From: Methylacidiphilales bacterium
Lineage (GTDB): Bacteria > Verrucomicrobiota > Verrucomicrobiia > Methylacidiphilales > UBA1321
Direction of reading: 5' to 3'
Length of the DNA: 64,000 nucleotides
NCBI GenBank assembly: GCA_021272165.1
Contig: JAJSLK010000011.1
Location: forward strand, 1 to 64,000
Translations under genes and position numbers: made by a program
Shown here: positions 9,185 to 19,673 of the stretch, piece after piece
Layout of the letters: every line of letters starts with the position of its first letter
How positions within the stretch are numbered: the stretch's first letter is position 1
Notes under the pieces: model-generated
What the model saw: only the letters and a program-made list of their open reading frames with translations
Database searches by the model: none
Told to the model about the DNA's origin: nothing

Positions 9185-9466
9185 TTACTTTCCCACCGCT
9201 TGGGTGATGACGTGATTCCAGAACGGATTGGCAAAAATCAGAATCATGGAAATCACGAAGCAATAGATCGCCATCGATTCGATCATGGCCAGTCCCACAA
9301 AAAGAGTCCGCGTAATAGTCGAGGCGGCGTCGGGCTGCTGGGCCAATGCGCTTAACGCACCGGCCACAGCGCGTCCCTGTCCCAAACCTGGCCCCATGGC
9401 CCCGATGCCCATGGTGAGACCTGCGGAGATGATTGATGCCGCTGCAATGATAGTTGTGTCATCCAT
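9185..9466 (-). CDS. atpE: N-type ATPase c subunit with sodium-type ligands
   Basis: 93 residues, two membrane helices with a polar loop (ALAQQPDAASTITRT). The ion site shows Gln30 (GLGQG) in helix 1 and Glu63-Ser64 plus Tyr68 (ESMAIY) in helix 2. The Gln-to-Glu distance is 33, the same as between Gln32 and Glu65 of the sodium-binding Ilyobacter c subunit, where Ser66 and Tyr70 complete the site. This suggests sodium binding, although some N-ATPases have been reported to move protons, so ion specificity is not proven. The gene lies between atpB and atpF. Confidence 0.92.
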   Translation of the reverse strand: MDDTTIIAAASIISAGLTMGIGAMGPGLGQGRAVAGALSALAQQPDAASTITRTLFVGLAMIESMAIYCFVISMILIFANPFWNHVITQAVGK

Positions 9467-9479
9467 ATTTTGTCCTTTG

Positions 9480-10172
9480 TTATGATGCTTTCTTGTCTGC
9501 CTCTGAATTCCCTGTGCCCGTAGCGGCTGCGATATAAACCAAAGCCAGAATGCTAAAAATATAGGCTTGGACCATGCCGGTCAGGAGGCCGAGCGCACTC
9601 ATCACCGTGGGAAAGAAGAAAGGGGTGACGATGAAGAGGATGCTCAGAATCATCGTCCCGCTCATCATGTTGCCGAACAACCGGACGGCGAGTGCCAGGG
9701 TCCGGGAGAACTCGCCCATGATATTGAACGGCAGCATGATGATGGTCGGTTCCACATAAGACTTGAGATAACCTCGCAAACCACGCTCCTCGATGCCGTA
9801 AAGGGGTACGGCCACAAAAACGCAAATGGCCAGTGCGGTTGTCGTAGAAAGGGAACCGGTGGGTGGCTCGTAACCCGGAAAAATTGTAAAAATGTTGGCG
9901 AGGGCAATGAAAAGAAAAAGGGTGCCGACAAACCCGAGGTACTTAACTGGTCGCCTCAAGCCGACTTCCTCGATTTGCTTCTTCATGGAGGTGACAATGA
10001 TTTCCAGCGCGCATTGCCAGCGAGAAATGGTCATTTCAGTGGCGAGTCCACGGGTGATCAGCTTTGCACCTACCGCGAGCACAAGCATGAGTCCCCATGT
10101 GTAAACGATGGTCGCATTGAGCTTGAGGAAGCCGTACTGCCAAAAGATCAGTTGATCGGTACTAAGGCGCAT
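9480..10172 (-). CDS. atpB: N-type ATPase a subunit
   Basis: 230 residues, five or six membrane helices. The essential stator Arg lies in LALAVRLFGNMMSGTM, the hallmark helix of all a subunits, and a second conserved helix (TGMVQAYIFSILALVYIAAA) closes the protein. Its start overlaps the end of atpR by 11 bp. It forms the ion half-channels against the c ring in the inner membrane. Confidence 0.93.
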   Translation of the reverse strand: MRLSTDQLIFWQYGFLKLNATIVYTWGLMLVLAVGAKLITRGLATEMTISRWQCALEIIVTSMKKQIEEVGLRRPVKYLGFVGTLFLFIALANIFTIFPGYEPPTGSLSTTTALAICVFVAVPLYGIEERGLRGYLKSYVEPTIIMLPFNIMGEFSRTLALAVRLFGNMMSGTMILSILFIVTPFFFPTVMSALGLLTGMVQAYIFSILALVYIAAATGTGNSEADKKAS

Positions 10173-10452
10173 GGACTTCTTTCTCTGGCGTCACAGTCAG
10201 TCGAGTTATCACTACGCGGGCGATGAAGAACCCCAGCAACCCAAGCAGAATTTTTCGCCAGTCGCCCTGCGAGATGAAATAGAATCCAGCCAGAGCGAAA
10301 CCAGTGCGTAAAAGCGTGCTGCCGAAGAACCACAAAGCCGGATGATCGGAGGTCAGGCCTTTCTGTATGGTCAGCCAGAGTCCGCCGAAGAATACGGTGC
10401 CGATCAAGCCACCTGCCAGGAGAACGGCAAAAAATAGAGCAATGTCATTCAT
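10162..10452 (-). CDS. atpR: AtpR, small membrane protein specific to N-ATPase operons
   Basis: 96 residues from the ATG at 10452, which lies inside the end of atpQ (overlap ATGAATGA). Three hydrophobic segments are visible (ALFFAVLLAGGLIGTVFFGG, ALWFFGSTLLRTGFALAGF, LLGLLGFFIARVVI). AtpR is found only in N-ATPase operons, where it lies between atpQ and atpB; it is thought to help c-ring assembly or interact through its conserved Arg residues (LRTG here). A longer frame from 10512 exists but overlaps atpQ more and adds a basic, non-conserved tail, so it was not used. Confidence 0.85.
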   Translation of the reverse strand: MNDIALFFAVLLAGGLIGTVFFGGLWLTIQKGLTSDHPALWFFGSTLLRTGFALAGFYFISQGDWRKILLGLLGFFIARVVITRLTVTPEKEVHAP

Positions 10453-10775
10453 GCTTGTTCTCCTCATCTTCACGAATGGCCTTTTCTTCCCTGGCCACCC
10501 AATGCCAGGCATTCAGACACCCAATGAACAGACCGAAGATGAGCAAGGTTAACGTCCAGGAATGTACGCCGGGATAATGCTGGTCGATAAACGCGCCGAG
10601 TAGAGTTCCGAGAAGAGTCGGAATGGCAACGGACCAACCAATCAAGCCAAACATGCCAAGACCCAGCCAGATACCCTGCACACCGCGACGCTTCGTCTTC
10701 AGCTTGCGCGCTTCTGCCGCGCCAATTTTTTGGCTGAGCGCGTCTTCCCTGCTTTCGGAGGTTGATTCGGTATTA

Positions 10776-10783
<8 letters not shown>
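10445..10783 (-). CDS. atpQ: AtpQ (AtpI-like) membrane protein of the N-ATPase
   Basis: 112 residues with a charged N-terminus and two membrane hairpin helices (IWLGLGMFGLIGWSVAIPTLLG and TLTLLIFGLFIGCLNAWHWV) around a GAFIDQHYPG loop, the pattern of AtpI-family assembly factors. Its position between atpC and atpR is diagnostic for N-ATPases. The start at 10783 overlaps the end of atpC by 8 bp. It probably takes part in magnesium loading or c-ring assembly; that role is inferred from the AtpI family. Confidence 0.85.
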
Positions 10784-12615
<1,832 letters not shown>

Positions 12616-12734
12616 TCACGGATGTTCTGATCGAACTGCAATCCATGCGGAATTCGATTCGGGATTCGGGTTTGGCGACAGTGGGGTGCGTTCGACGGCT
12701 TAGAATAATATGCGGCCAGCGAGAGTCCTCGCCT

Positions 12735-12752
12735 ATGGGGTGAACACCCTAT
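12735..12752. promoter_or_regulatory. Island operator palindrome 1 (atp operon / GNAT gene)
   Basis: ATGGGGTG-AA-CACCCTAT, one mismatch from perfect symmetry. It is centred in the 263-bp gap between atpD (minus) and the GNAT acetyltransferase (plus), so it could serve both. TATTAT and TATTCT lie 24-26 nt downstream on the minus side and GTTAAT 19 nt downstream on the plus side, plausible -10 elements that would put the palindrome near -41 to -46. The same palindrome precedes every other cargo operon. Confidence 0.8.
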
Positions 12753-12866
12753 ATCAACAGCGGAGACGCAGGTTAATGTTGATGGTGAAACAGGAACGTT
12801 GTTCCACCGGAAGACAACGTGAACTCCGGCGAAGGCCACCATCGTTCGAGCAAAAAGGCGACCATT

Positions 12867-13463
12867 ATGATAACCACGACCAAGTCTCACCTGGCTCCCC
12901 CCATTGCGATCCTTCCCGATCTAATGTCGCGGCCCGAGGGCATTAACTTCAGCGTCGCAGTCGCTGTAAAAGGTTTCGGTAAATTGAAAATCCGCCCCAT
13001 CCAACTTGATGATGAAGAGGAAATGATTGCCTTTCATCAGCGCCTCTCAAAGGAGAGCATCTATTTGCGGTATTTTGAATTTCTGGGATTGGACGAGCGA
13101 ACTTCCCACGACCGACTCATTCGCATCTGCAAAAATACCGTTGAGTCCTATGCCATCGTAATGGAATCCGCTGCAACCCCGCATCGTCCGGAATCTATCT
13201 TGGCGGTTGGAAGAATAAGCACAACAGATAAGCCTTATGTTGCCACCTTCGATACTTTGATTGTCACAGAAAAGAACGAGCTGCATTTAGCTAAAGTGTT
13301 GATCAAACAACTCGTCAAGTTGGCCCAGGCATTTGGATTTCAGACGTTGACGACAGAATTGTTGGTCGCCGATCACGATACATTGAACTTATGCCGTGGG
13401 TTGGGATTCTCTTCACACAGTCTCCTGGAGGACGGCTTAGTCCGCGTCACGCAGGAGTTATAA
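12867..13463 (+). CDS. GNAT acetyltransferase, Pat-like
   Basis: About 198 residues. The start of the GNAT fold, LKIRPIQLDDEEEMIAFHQR followed by LSKESIYLRYF, is the pattern of the acetyltransferase domain found at the C-terminus of Pat/AcuA-type protein lysine acetyltransferases, here standing alone. The central strand and acetyl-CoA loop are diverged (LHLAKVLIKQLVKLAQAFG takes the place of the usual Q/R-x-x-G-x-G/A). The ATG at 12867 has a weak AAGG upstream; a longer frame from 12819 is possible. It is the first plus-strand gene of the cargo, divergent from the atp operon. Pat enzymes typically silence acetyl-CoA synthetase, which would fit with acetate production by the downstream phosphoketolase route; substrate is inference. 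Confidence 0.75.
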   Translation: MITTTKSHLAPPIAILPDLMSRPEGINFSVAVAVKGFGKLKIRPIQLDDEEEMIAFHQRLSKESIYLRYFEFLGLDERTSHDRLIRICKNTVESYAIVMESAATPHRPESILAVGRISTTDKPYVATFDTLIVTEKNELHLAKVLIKQLVKLAQAFGFQTLTTELLVADHDTLNLCRGLGFSSHSLLEDGLVRVTQEL

Positions 13464-13550
13464 ATCCGCGATTATTTTCTCTCGACTGAATTGCGACCGA
13501 ACGATGCCACTCGACGCTAATTATTACATTCGGCGCAATCGAAATCCATA

Positions 13551-14537
13551 ATGCAAGCGATGGTTCTAGATTCCGCGCAAACGGCTTTGCGTGAAACGAC
13601 CTTGCAACGGCCTAAAATCCGAGAAGGACAAATTCTGGCGCAAGTCTGTGCCTGCGCAGTTTGCCGGACAGACCTTCAAGTCGCGGATGGAGAGTTGCCT
13701 GATCCCAAGTTGCCCCTAGTCCTCGGCCACGAAATCGTGGGCCGGGTGGTAGAAGCCGGTAAGAAAGCGGACCGTTTCAAGTTGGGCGCTAGGGTTGGCA
13801 TTCCCTGGCTGGGCTGGACCTGTGGAGAGTGTCGCTATTGTCGTTCTGGACAGGAAAATCTCTGTGAAAAGGCCAAGTTTAACGGTTATACCCTCGATGG
13901 GGGCTATGCGGAATACATGGCAGCGGATGAGCGTTATTGCTTTGAGATTCCAGAAAGCTATTCCGATGTCCACGCTGCACCACTAATGTGCGCGGGACTC
14001 ATTGGCTATCGGTCACTGGTCAAGGCCGGTGACGCGGAACACTTAGGCATTTATGGCTTTGGTGCGGCAGCGCACATTGTCTGCCAGATTGCCAAGCACC
14101 AAGGGCGGAAGGTTTTTGCTTTCACGCGGCCAGGCGATGACAAATCTCAAAAGTTTGCCCTATCGTTGGGGGCAGTTTGGGCGGGTGATTCAAAAACCCA
14201 GCCGCCGGAACAACTTGATGCTGCGATCATCTTCGCCTCCAGCGGGGAGTTGGTGCCCCAGGCGCTCAGAGCCGTTGCTCCCGGTGGAACCGTTGTCTGC
14301 GGTGGAATCCACATGAGTGACATCCCATCGTTTCCTTACGACATCTTATGGCGGGAACGAACGGTCTGTTCAGTAGCCAATTTGACGCGGCGCGATGGAG
14401 AAGAATTCATGACCCTGGCCTCAACCTTTCCGATAAAGACCATTATCCAGACATTCCCGTTTAGAGAAGCTAACGACGCCCTGACTCATCTCCGCACTGG
14501 TCAGTTGCAAGGGGCGGCGGTCTTGACGATGTCCTAG
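13551..14537 (+). CDS. Zinc-dependent alcohol dehydrogenase (MDR family)
   Basis: 328 residues. The catalytic zinc site shows CAVCRTDLQVADGE and GHEIVGRVVEAG; the structural zinc loop has the four-Cys set CGECRYCRSGQENLC; the Rossmann glycines are in IYGFGAAAHIV. It is close to the AdhA/AdhP-like alcohol dehydrogenases that interconvert primary alcohols and aldehydes with NAD(P)H. It follows the GNAT gene by 87 bp and is probably in the same operon. Its likely role is redox balancing during fermentation. Its stop overlaps the convergent stop of the next gene by 4 bp. Confidence 0.88.
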   Translation: MQAMVLDSAQTALRETTLQRPKIREGQILAQVCACAVCRTDLQVADGELPDPKLPLVLGHEIVGRVVEAGKKADRFKLGARVGIPWLGWTCGECRYCRSGQENLCEKAKFNGYTLDGGYAEYMAADERYCFEIPESYSDVHAAPLMCAGLIGYRSLVKAGDAEHLGIYGFGAAAHIVCQIAKHQGRKVFAFTRPGDDKSQKFALSLGAVWAGDSKTQPPEQLDAAIIFASSGELVPQALRAVAPGGTVVCGGIHMSDIPSFPYDILWRERTVCSVANLTRRDGEEFMTLASTFPIKTIIQTFPFREANDALTHLRTGQLQGAAVLTMS

Positions 14538-14941
14538 GGGACTTGAGGGTCAATCAAGCCACCTTCATTGACTTCAGCCGCTTTGCGGGCAGTTACAGTG
14601 AACTGAGAGTCCGCCAAATTGTCTTCCCTAGTTCGGTCAGTTTCGTGATCCGAGGGATTCACCATCGGTTTGTCTGGCGCTGATTCCGACCGTTCGAGAA
14701 AGTGCCGTAGTCCGATGACCTCGTCCATTTCGGTCACATCCTTTTTGCTGGTTGGGTGCAAGACAAGGGTCTGTCCATTACGCGTCACTTTGAGGCTGCC
14801 ATTATGCTCTTTCGTGACGTCGGCGATTTCTCCGAGGAGGGCGTGAACATCGCGCCACTCCAGGTTATGGGAAATAGGGTGCTGGAATATTCTGTCGAAG
14901 GTGCGTTGGTGAGAGCCTGTGAGAGACGTGGTAGTTTTCAT
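14534..14941 (-). CDS. Hypothetical protein with a HicA-like N-terminal part
   Basis: 135 residues. The N-terminal 65 residues (FDRIFQHPISHNLEWRDVHA, then LLGEIADVTKEHNGSLKVTRNGQTLVLHP) look like the small dsRBD-type fold of HicA/YcfA proteins: a W-x-x-V-x-x-LL helix, a beta hairpin, and a final HP. The rest is acidic and disordered. No HicB partner is adjacent, so a toxin-antitoxin role is doubtful. It diverges from dnaK across operator palindrome 2 and so is probably a member of the same regulon. Confidence 0.6.
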   Translation of the reverse strand: MKTTTSLTGSHQRTFDRIFQHPISHNLEWRDVHALLGEIADVTKEHNGSLKVTRNGQTLVLHPTSKKDVTEMDEVIGLRHFLERSESAPDKPMVNPSDHETDRTREDNLADSQFTVTARKAAEVNEGGLIDPQVP

Positions 14942-15057
14942 ATATGGATAAGCTCGAAGTAGAGCGACGGCGAATGGTTTACAGCTCGGCAGTCATTGAG
15001 AGAATTCTGCCAGTGACTTCTTCTGGCAATAAGCATGCGCCAGGTGCTTTAGACACA

Positions 15058-15079
15058 CTATGGGGTGAACACCCCATAG
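15058..15079. promoter_or_regulatory. Island operator palindrome 2 (dnaK operon / HicA-like gene)
   Basis: Perfect 10-bp arms, CTATGGGGTG and CACCCCATAG, around a central AA. It lies 157 bp before dnaK and 117 bp before the divergent HicA-like gene. CTTAGC is 20 nt past the core toward dnaK and GCTTAT lies on the other side, weak -10 candidates. The remaining leader (15080-15235) is unusually C-rich and shows no CIRCE element, so this dnaK does not look HrcA-controlled. Confidence 0.82.
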
Positions 15080-15235
15080 CAGTTGAACAGCCCACGGCTT
15101 AGCGTGATTTTCAAGCCCCACCCCCTCTCGTCGCCCAAAGCGCTTTGAGAGAAGTCCCCAACATCATCTTGGTCTCTGACGCAAATCGTTGGTCCCCCCC
15201 CCCTCACTCAAACAAACAACTTAGGAAACACGCAT

Positions 15236-17161
15236 ATGGCAAAAGTACTCGGCATTGATCTCGGAACGACGAACTCATGCATGGCGGTCATGGAAGGCGG
15301 AGAGCCGCTAGTTTTGGAGAATTCCGAAGGCAAACGGATCATGCCGTCGATTGTTGCCTTCACGAAAACCGGAGAACGTGTCGTCGGAGACGCCGCCAAG
15401 AGGCAGGCCGTCACCAATTCCCGGAATACCATCTACTCGATTAAGCGCTTCATGGGGCGCAAATTTGAGGAGGTGCAGGAAGAAATTAAGCGGGTGCCCT
15501 ACAAGGTAGTCCGTGCCGCCAATGGCGACGCTGCTGTTGAAGTCACCGTTGATGGCAAAATCAAGCAGTTCACCCCGCCTGAAATTTCAGCAATGATTCT
15601 TTCGAAGCTGAAGGCCGATGCAGAAATGCGCGTTGGAGAAAAAATTACCCAAGCGGTCATTACTGTGCCCGCGTACTTCAACGATTCCCAGCGCCAGGCG
15701 ACCAAGGATGCAGGGCGGATTGCTGGGCTCGAAGTCTTGCGAATCATCAATGAGCCGACGGCGGCGTCCCTGGCCTACGGCCTCGACAAAAAGAAGAACG
15801 AGATGGTCGCAGTCTATGACTTGGGCGGAGGTACTTTCGATATCTCCATTTTGGACATCGGCGACGGCGTTTTTGAAGTCAAGGCGACGAATGGCGATAC
15901 CCATCTTGGTGGTGACGATTGGGATGCCCGCATCATGGACTGGATCCTGGGCGAATTCAAAACGACTTATGGTATGGACCTGCGCACGCAGCCCGACTCT
16001 CTTCAGCGCATCAAGGAAGAGGCGGAAAAAGCCAAGATCGCCCTTTCGAGCACGCTCGAATACGGAATCAATTTGCCGTTCATTTCTGCTGATGCGAATG
16101 GACCCAAGCATCTCGATTTGAAGCTAACGCGGGCCAAGATGGACCAACTTTGCGAGGATCTCTTCGACCGGACCCTAGGGCCAGTCAAGAAGTGCCTGTT
16201 AGACGCCGGAGTCACCTCCGACAAAATCGATGAACTGGTCATGGTCGGTGGCATGACCCGGATGCCCCGAGTAGTGGAAGCCGCCCGGTCGCTGGTCGAC
16301 AAGAAACCCCATCAGGGAGTCAATCCCGACGAAGTCGTTGCCATCGGAGCGGCCGTTCAGGCCGGCGTTCTCAAGGGTGAAGTGAAGGATGTCGTGTTGC
16401 TCGATGTGACGCCACTTTCCCTCGGCCTCGAAACGCTGGGCGGTGTCTTCACGAAGCTGATCGAACGTAATAGCACCATTCCCACGCAAAAATCGGAAAC
16501 GTTCAGCACGGCGGCGGACAATCAGCCTGGAGTTGAAGTCCATGTTTTGCAGGGAGACCGCCCCTTGGCTAAAGACAATAAATCCATCGGCAAATTTCAA
16601 CTCACCGACATCCCGCCAGCCCCACGAGGCACCCCTCAGATTGCCGTATCCTTCGACATCGACGCCAACGGCATTTTGCATGTAACTGCCAAGGATCTTG
16701 GCACCGGCAAGGAGCAGAAGATCACCATCACCGCCAGCAGTGGCTTGTCCAAGGATGAGATCGAAAAGATGCGTAGAGATGCCGATCTCCACGCTGATGA
16801 AGACAAAGCAAAGCGCGAAGAGATCGAGGTCCGCAATGAGGCTGACGGTGCCGTCTATCGCTCTGATAAAATGTTCAAGGACAACTTGGATAAGCTTTCT
16901 GAAAGCGACAGGGTCCAAATTGAACAATCCGCTCAAAAAACCAAAGATGCGTTGGCGAGCGGAGATGTTCCTGCCATGAAATCGGCCAGCCAACGCCTGA
17001 ATCAGGTATGGCAAGCCGCGTCCGCAGCGCTCTATCGAACTTCATCAGCCAAGGCAGCAGCCAGCCAGAACGGTGATCACAAGAATGGAGCCGCAGGACC
17101 TGAACACAAGGACGGGGACGTGGTTGATGCAGAACTTGTGGAAGAACAGTCCAAGCATTGA
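15236..17161 (+). CDS. dnaK: Molecular chaperone DnaK
   Basis: 641 residues, full length. The Hsp70 signatures are all present: [12 protein letters not shown] at the N-terminus, the second phosphate motif [14 protein letters not shown], and the hinge [12 protein letters not shown], followed by the linker [18 protein letters not shown]. The acidic C-terminus ends EEQSKH. It refolds proteins in an ATP cycle with the J-protein and GrpE encoded next. Its presence on a mobile island, with operator palindrome 2 in place of a heat-shock element, suggests an additional copy tuned to the island's own stress signal rather than the housekeeping chaperone. Confidence 0.97.
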   Translation: MAKVLGIDLGTTNSCMAVMEGGEPLVLENSEGKRIMPSIVAFTKTGERVVGDAAKRQAVTNSRNTIYSIKRFMGRKFEEVQEEIKRVPYKVVRAANGDAAVEVTVDGKIKQFTPPEISAMILSKLKADAEMRVGEKITQAVITVPAYFNDSQRQATKDAGRIAGLEVLRIINEPTAASLAYGLDKKKNEMVAVYDLGGGTFDISILDIGDGVFEVKATNGDTHLGGDDWDARIMDWILGEFKTTYGMDLRTQPDSLQRIKEEAEKAKIALSSTLEYGINLPFISADANGPKHLDLKLTRAKMDQLCEDLFDRTLGPVKKCLLDAGVTSDKIDELVMVGGMTRMPRVVEAARSLVDKKPHQGVNPDEVVAIGAAVQAGVLKGEVKDVVLLDVTPLSLGLETLGGVFTKLIERNSTIPTQKSETFSTAADNQPGVEVHVLQGDRPLAKDNKSIGKFQLTDIPPAPRGTPQIAVSFDIDANGILHVTAKDLGTGKEQKITITASSGLSKDEIEKMRRDADLHADEDKAKREEIEVRNEADGAVYRSDKMFKDNLDKLSESDRVQIEQSAQKTKDALASGDVPAMKSASQRLNQVWQAASAALYRTSSAKAAASQNGDHKNGAAGPEHKDGDVVDAELVEEQSKH

Positions 17162-17225
17162 GTTTGATTTGGGCCTGTCTCACAGGGCAAATCAAGGTCA
17201 CGAAACGGTCCAATTAAGGCTCTCT

Positions 17226-17750
17226 ATGAATTCAAAGAAACATTCGCATGTCGAACCGGCGGACAACGGAAGCACGACCGCCACCGCTGTCGTGGAGGCC
17301 GCTCCTGATGCCCACCAAGCTGAGTTGGCCGAACAGAAGGATCGGTACCTCCGCCTAGCGGCCGATTTTGATAACTTTCGTAAGAGAACGGCTCAAGAGT
17401 CCGAGCGACGCTCCGGCGCAAAAAAGGAGGCGCTGATTCACGAACTCCTGCCCATCATTGACAATCTGGAACGGGCACTGGCTGTGGGACCAAACACCTC
17501 GTTCGAGCAACTCCTCCAGGGAGTAGACATGATTCTGCAACAGCTTCGGCAACTCCTTCGCCAGAATGAGGTGGAGGCGGAAGAAAGTCAGGGTAAGCCC
17601 TTTGATCCGCTCCGCCATGAAGCGATTGGTTCTCGTCAAGATCCTACCAAGCCAGACCATTCCGTACTGGAAACAGCGCAGCGCGGTTACCATCGAGGCA
17701 AGGAGATTTTCCGGCCAGCCAAAGTGATCGTCAACGACTTGAGTAAGTAG
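17226..17750 (+). CDS. grpE: Nucleotide exchange factor GrpE
   Basis: 174 residues. The GrpE helix is clear (QKDRYLRLAADFDNFRKRTA) and the C-terminal beta domain carries GKPFDPLRHEAIG and a YHRGKEIFRPAKVIV end matching the family signature. The ATG at 17226 was chosen; an in-frame upstream extension to 17073 would overlap dnaK and has no GrpE character. It exchanges ADP on DnaK. Confidence 0.93.
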   Translation: MNSKKHSHVEPADNGSTTATAVVEAAPDAHQAELAEQKDRYLRLAADFDNFRKRTAQESERRSGAKKEALIHELLPIIDNLERALAVGPNTSFEQLLQGVDMILQQLRQLLRQNEVEAEESQGKPFDPLRHEAIGSRQDPTKPDHSVLETAQRGYHRGKEIFRPAKVIVNDLSK

Positions 17751-17762
17751 AAATGTTTCACG

Positions 17763-18755
17763 ATGCCCGTCGAGTTCAAGGATTATTACGTCACCTTGGG
17801 AGTTTCGCGTACCGCGAGCGATGACGAGATCAAGAAGGCGTTCCGCAAACTCGCTCGTAAGTATCACCCTGATGTGGCCAAGGATAAGAAGTTGGGCGAA
17901 GAGAAATTCAAGGAGATCAACGAAGCGCACGAGGTTCTCAGCGACCCTATAAAGCGAAAGCAATACGATGAGTTAGGTCCAAACTGGAAGGAGGGTTCTG
18001 CTTATCAACGTTCTTCCGGCCCACAACCGGGTCGCACTGGGAGTTCGCGCCGCCAGCCAGGTGACGATTTTCATTTTGAAGGGACGGGATTTAGCGACTT
18101 CTTCGAACAAATGTTTGGGGGACGGGGAAGGTCAGGGTTCTCGCCTCAAGGGGGTGGGGCAGATTCTGAACCATTTGGTCAATCTCACGGTTCAACGCCC
18201 GGAAGAGACATTGAAGGTGATATTCTCGTTACCCTTGATGAGGTGGTGAACGGGGCTGTTCGGGAGCTTTCTCTCCAAAGCAACGATCCACGGAATGGCC
18301 AGGCGAAAACACATCATTTCAAAGTACGGATACCGGCGGGAATTCACGAAGGTCAACGAATTCGGGTGCCTGGAAAGGGCGGGGAAGGATCCGGACAGGC
18401 ATTACCCGGCGACCTTTATCTGCGGGTAAGACTGGCTGCGCATCCTGATTTTCGTGTCCATGGGGCTGATCTCTTTTACGATCTCGATCTCGCGCCTTGG
18501 GAAGGCGTATTGGGCACGACCGTGAAGGTCCCGACTCTCAAAGGTCACGTCAATCTCCGGATTCCACCGGGAACGAATAACGGCTTGCAGTTACGCATAC
18601 CCAAACACGGTTTGCCCAAGGGAAAGACAGAGGATCCCGGCGATCTTTACGTTGTGGTCGATGTTCAACTTCCGAAAAATACCAACGAGAAGGAACGCGC
18701 GCTTTGGGAGCAACTTTCAAGCATTTCCACATTCAAGCCAAGGAGTGAGTCATGA
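17763..18755 (+). CDS. cbpA: CbpA-type J-domain co-chaperone
   Basis: 330 residues. The J domain (residues 5-70) contains the essential HPD in [10 protein letters not shown] Gly/Ser/Phe-rich linker follows ([20 protein letters not shown]), then the two C-terminal substrate-binding beta domains ([25 protein letters not shown]). No CxxCxGxG zinc repeats are present, so it is CbpA-like rather than DnaJ. It activates DnaK ATPase and is followed in overlap by its modulator cbpM. Confidence 0.93.
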   Translation: MPVEFKDYYVTLGVSRTASDDEIKKAFRKLARKYHPDVAKDKKLGEEKFKEINEAHEVLSDPIKRKQYDELGPNWKEGSAYQRSSGPQPGRTGSSRRQPGDDFHFEGTGFSDFFEQMFGGRGRSGFSPQGGGADSEPFGQSHGSTPGRDIEGDILVTLDEVVNGAVRELSLQSNDPRNGQAKTHHFKVRIPAGIHEGQRIRVPGKGGEGSGQALPGDLYLRVRLAAHPDFRVHGADLFYDLDLAPWEGVLGTTVKVPTLKGHVNLRIPPGTNNGLQLRIPKHGLPKGKTEDPGDLYVVVDVQLPKNTNEKERALWEQLSSISTFKPRSES

Positions 18756-19087
18756 ACAACACTGTCCTCGCCGAGAAAAATTCACTAACGCTGCTTTGCG
18801 TGACCGAGACTGGCCCTTCGACCTATACGCTCGAGACCGCCGCTGGCCTTGCGGGCATACATCCCGAAATGCTCCGGTATTACTGCCGTTTTGGTCTTTT
18901 TCGCGATGTTGGGGCGACGCCCGATGCGGAACTTATTTTCGACGACGATGCCATCTACCAATTGCGTAGATTCGAGCACTATCGCCGCAACAACAGGGTA
19001 AGCCGAAAGACGCTACGATTAATCTTCAGTCTCTGGCGCGATATTGAACTTCTGCAAACGGAACTCCGGTATCTGCGCGAGTCATAA
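18752..19087 (+). CDS. cbpM: CbpM-like chaperone modulator
   Basis: 111 residues. A MerR-like helix-turn-helix segment ([20 protein letters not shown], then RFGLF) and a second half with a long helix ([20 protein letters not shown]) give the CbpM layout. CbpM binds the J domain of CbpA and inhibits it. The ATG overlaps the cbpA stop (ATGA), the usual cbpAM arrangement. Although it looks like a transcription factor, CbpM family members act on CbpA, so it is a weak candidate for the island regulator. Confidence 0.85.
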   Translation: MNNTVLAEKNSLTLLCVTETGPSTYTLETAAGLAGIHPEMLRYYCRFGLFRDVGATPDAELIFDDDAIYQLRRFEHYRRNNRVSRKTLRLIFSLWRDIELLQTELRYLRES

Positions 19088-19138
19088 GCCTCTTGAGTTA
19101 TGATGAACCGCCTTAAACGGAGGCACTTGGCCGATTTG

Positions 19139-19158
19139 TATGGGGTGTAGACCCCATA
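19139..19158. promoter_or_regulatory. Island operator palindrome 3 (DUF883-to-glgP genes)
   Basis: TATGGGGT-GTAG-ACCCCATA. It lies 165 bp before the DUF883-like gene. CTTAAG at 19183-19188, 25 nt past the core, is a candidate -10. No further copy is found before 25,480, so this site probably drives the set from the DUF883-like gene through the alpha-glucan phosphorylase. Confidence 0.78.
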
Positions 19159-19323
19159 TCACTAGCAAGCACTTCAAGTAGCCTTAAGCCAACTAGCTGA
19201 GGCAGTCACGCCACCGAACATGCTTCCGCTGATTCGGAGGCGGTCTCTCCAGCTTTGAAGCACCAAACATAGAACTGCTCGGCCTCCGTACCAAAAAGGC
19301 TACTTGGAGAGCGACCAAACAAT

Positions 19324-19626
19324 ATGAACAAGCAAACACGAGCGATTCTTCACGACCTTCACCAACTAGCCGAAGACGCACAGGCGTTGATTGCGGCTAC
19401 CGCCGATTCGACTGGAGAGACCGCCGCAGAATCCCGCAAACGCCTTACCCTAACTCTTGAACGCGGCAAGAAGCTGTACGGCGATCTGTCCTTGAAGGCG
19501 TACGACAGCGCATTGAACGCTGACGAGACCGCGACCAAATACGTCCATCACGCTATCGGCATCGTAGCTGGGGCCGTCCTGGGCTTTTTCGCTGCCCACC
19601 AGTGTATTTCCAAGCGCCCAAATTAG
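19324..19626 (+). CDS. DUF883/ElaB-like membrane-anchored stress protein
   Basis: 100 residues. A long amphipathic helical N-terminus (ILHDLHQLAEDAQALIAATA) leads to one C-terminal membrane segment (AIGIVAGAVLGFFAAHQCI). This is the layout of YqjD/ElaB/DUF883 proteins, which in Escherichia coli are tail-anchored inner-membrane proteins that bind ribosomes in stationary phase. Assignment rests on this architecture and length. It heads the operon controlled by palindrome 3. Confidence 0.75.
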   Translation: MNKQTRAILHDLHQLAEDAQALIAATADSTGETAAESRKRLTLTLERGKKLYGDLSLKAYDSALNADETATKYVHHAIGIVAGAVLGFFAAHQCISKRPN

Positions 19627-19673
19627 GGGGGAACGCATCACGCCCACAATTTAACCAAACCAGAAAATTAATT

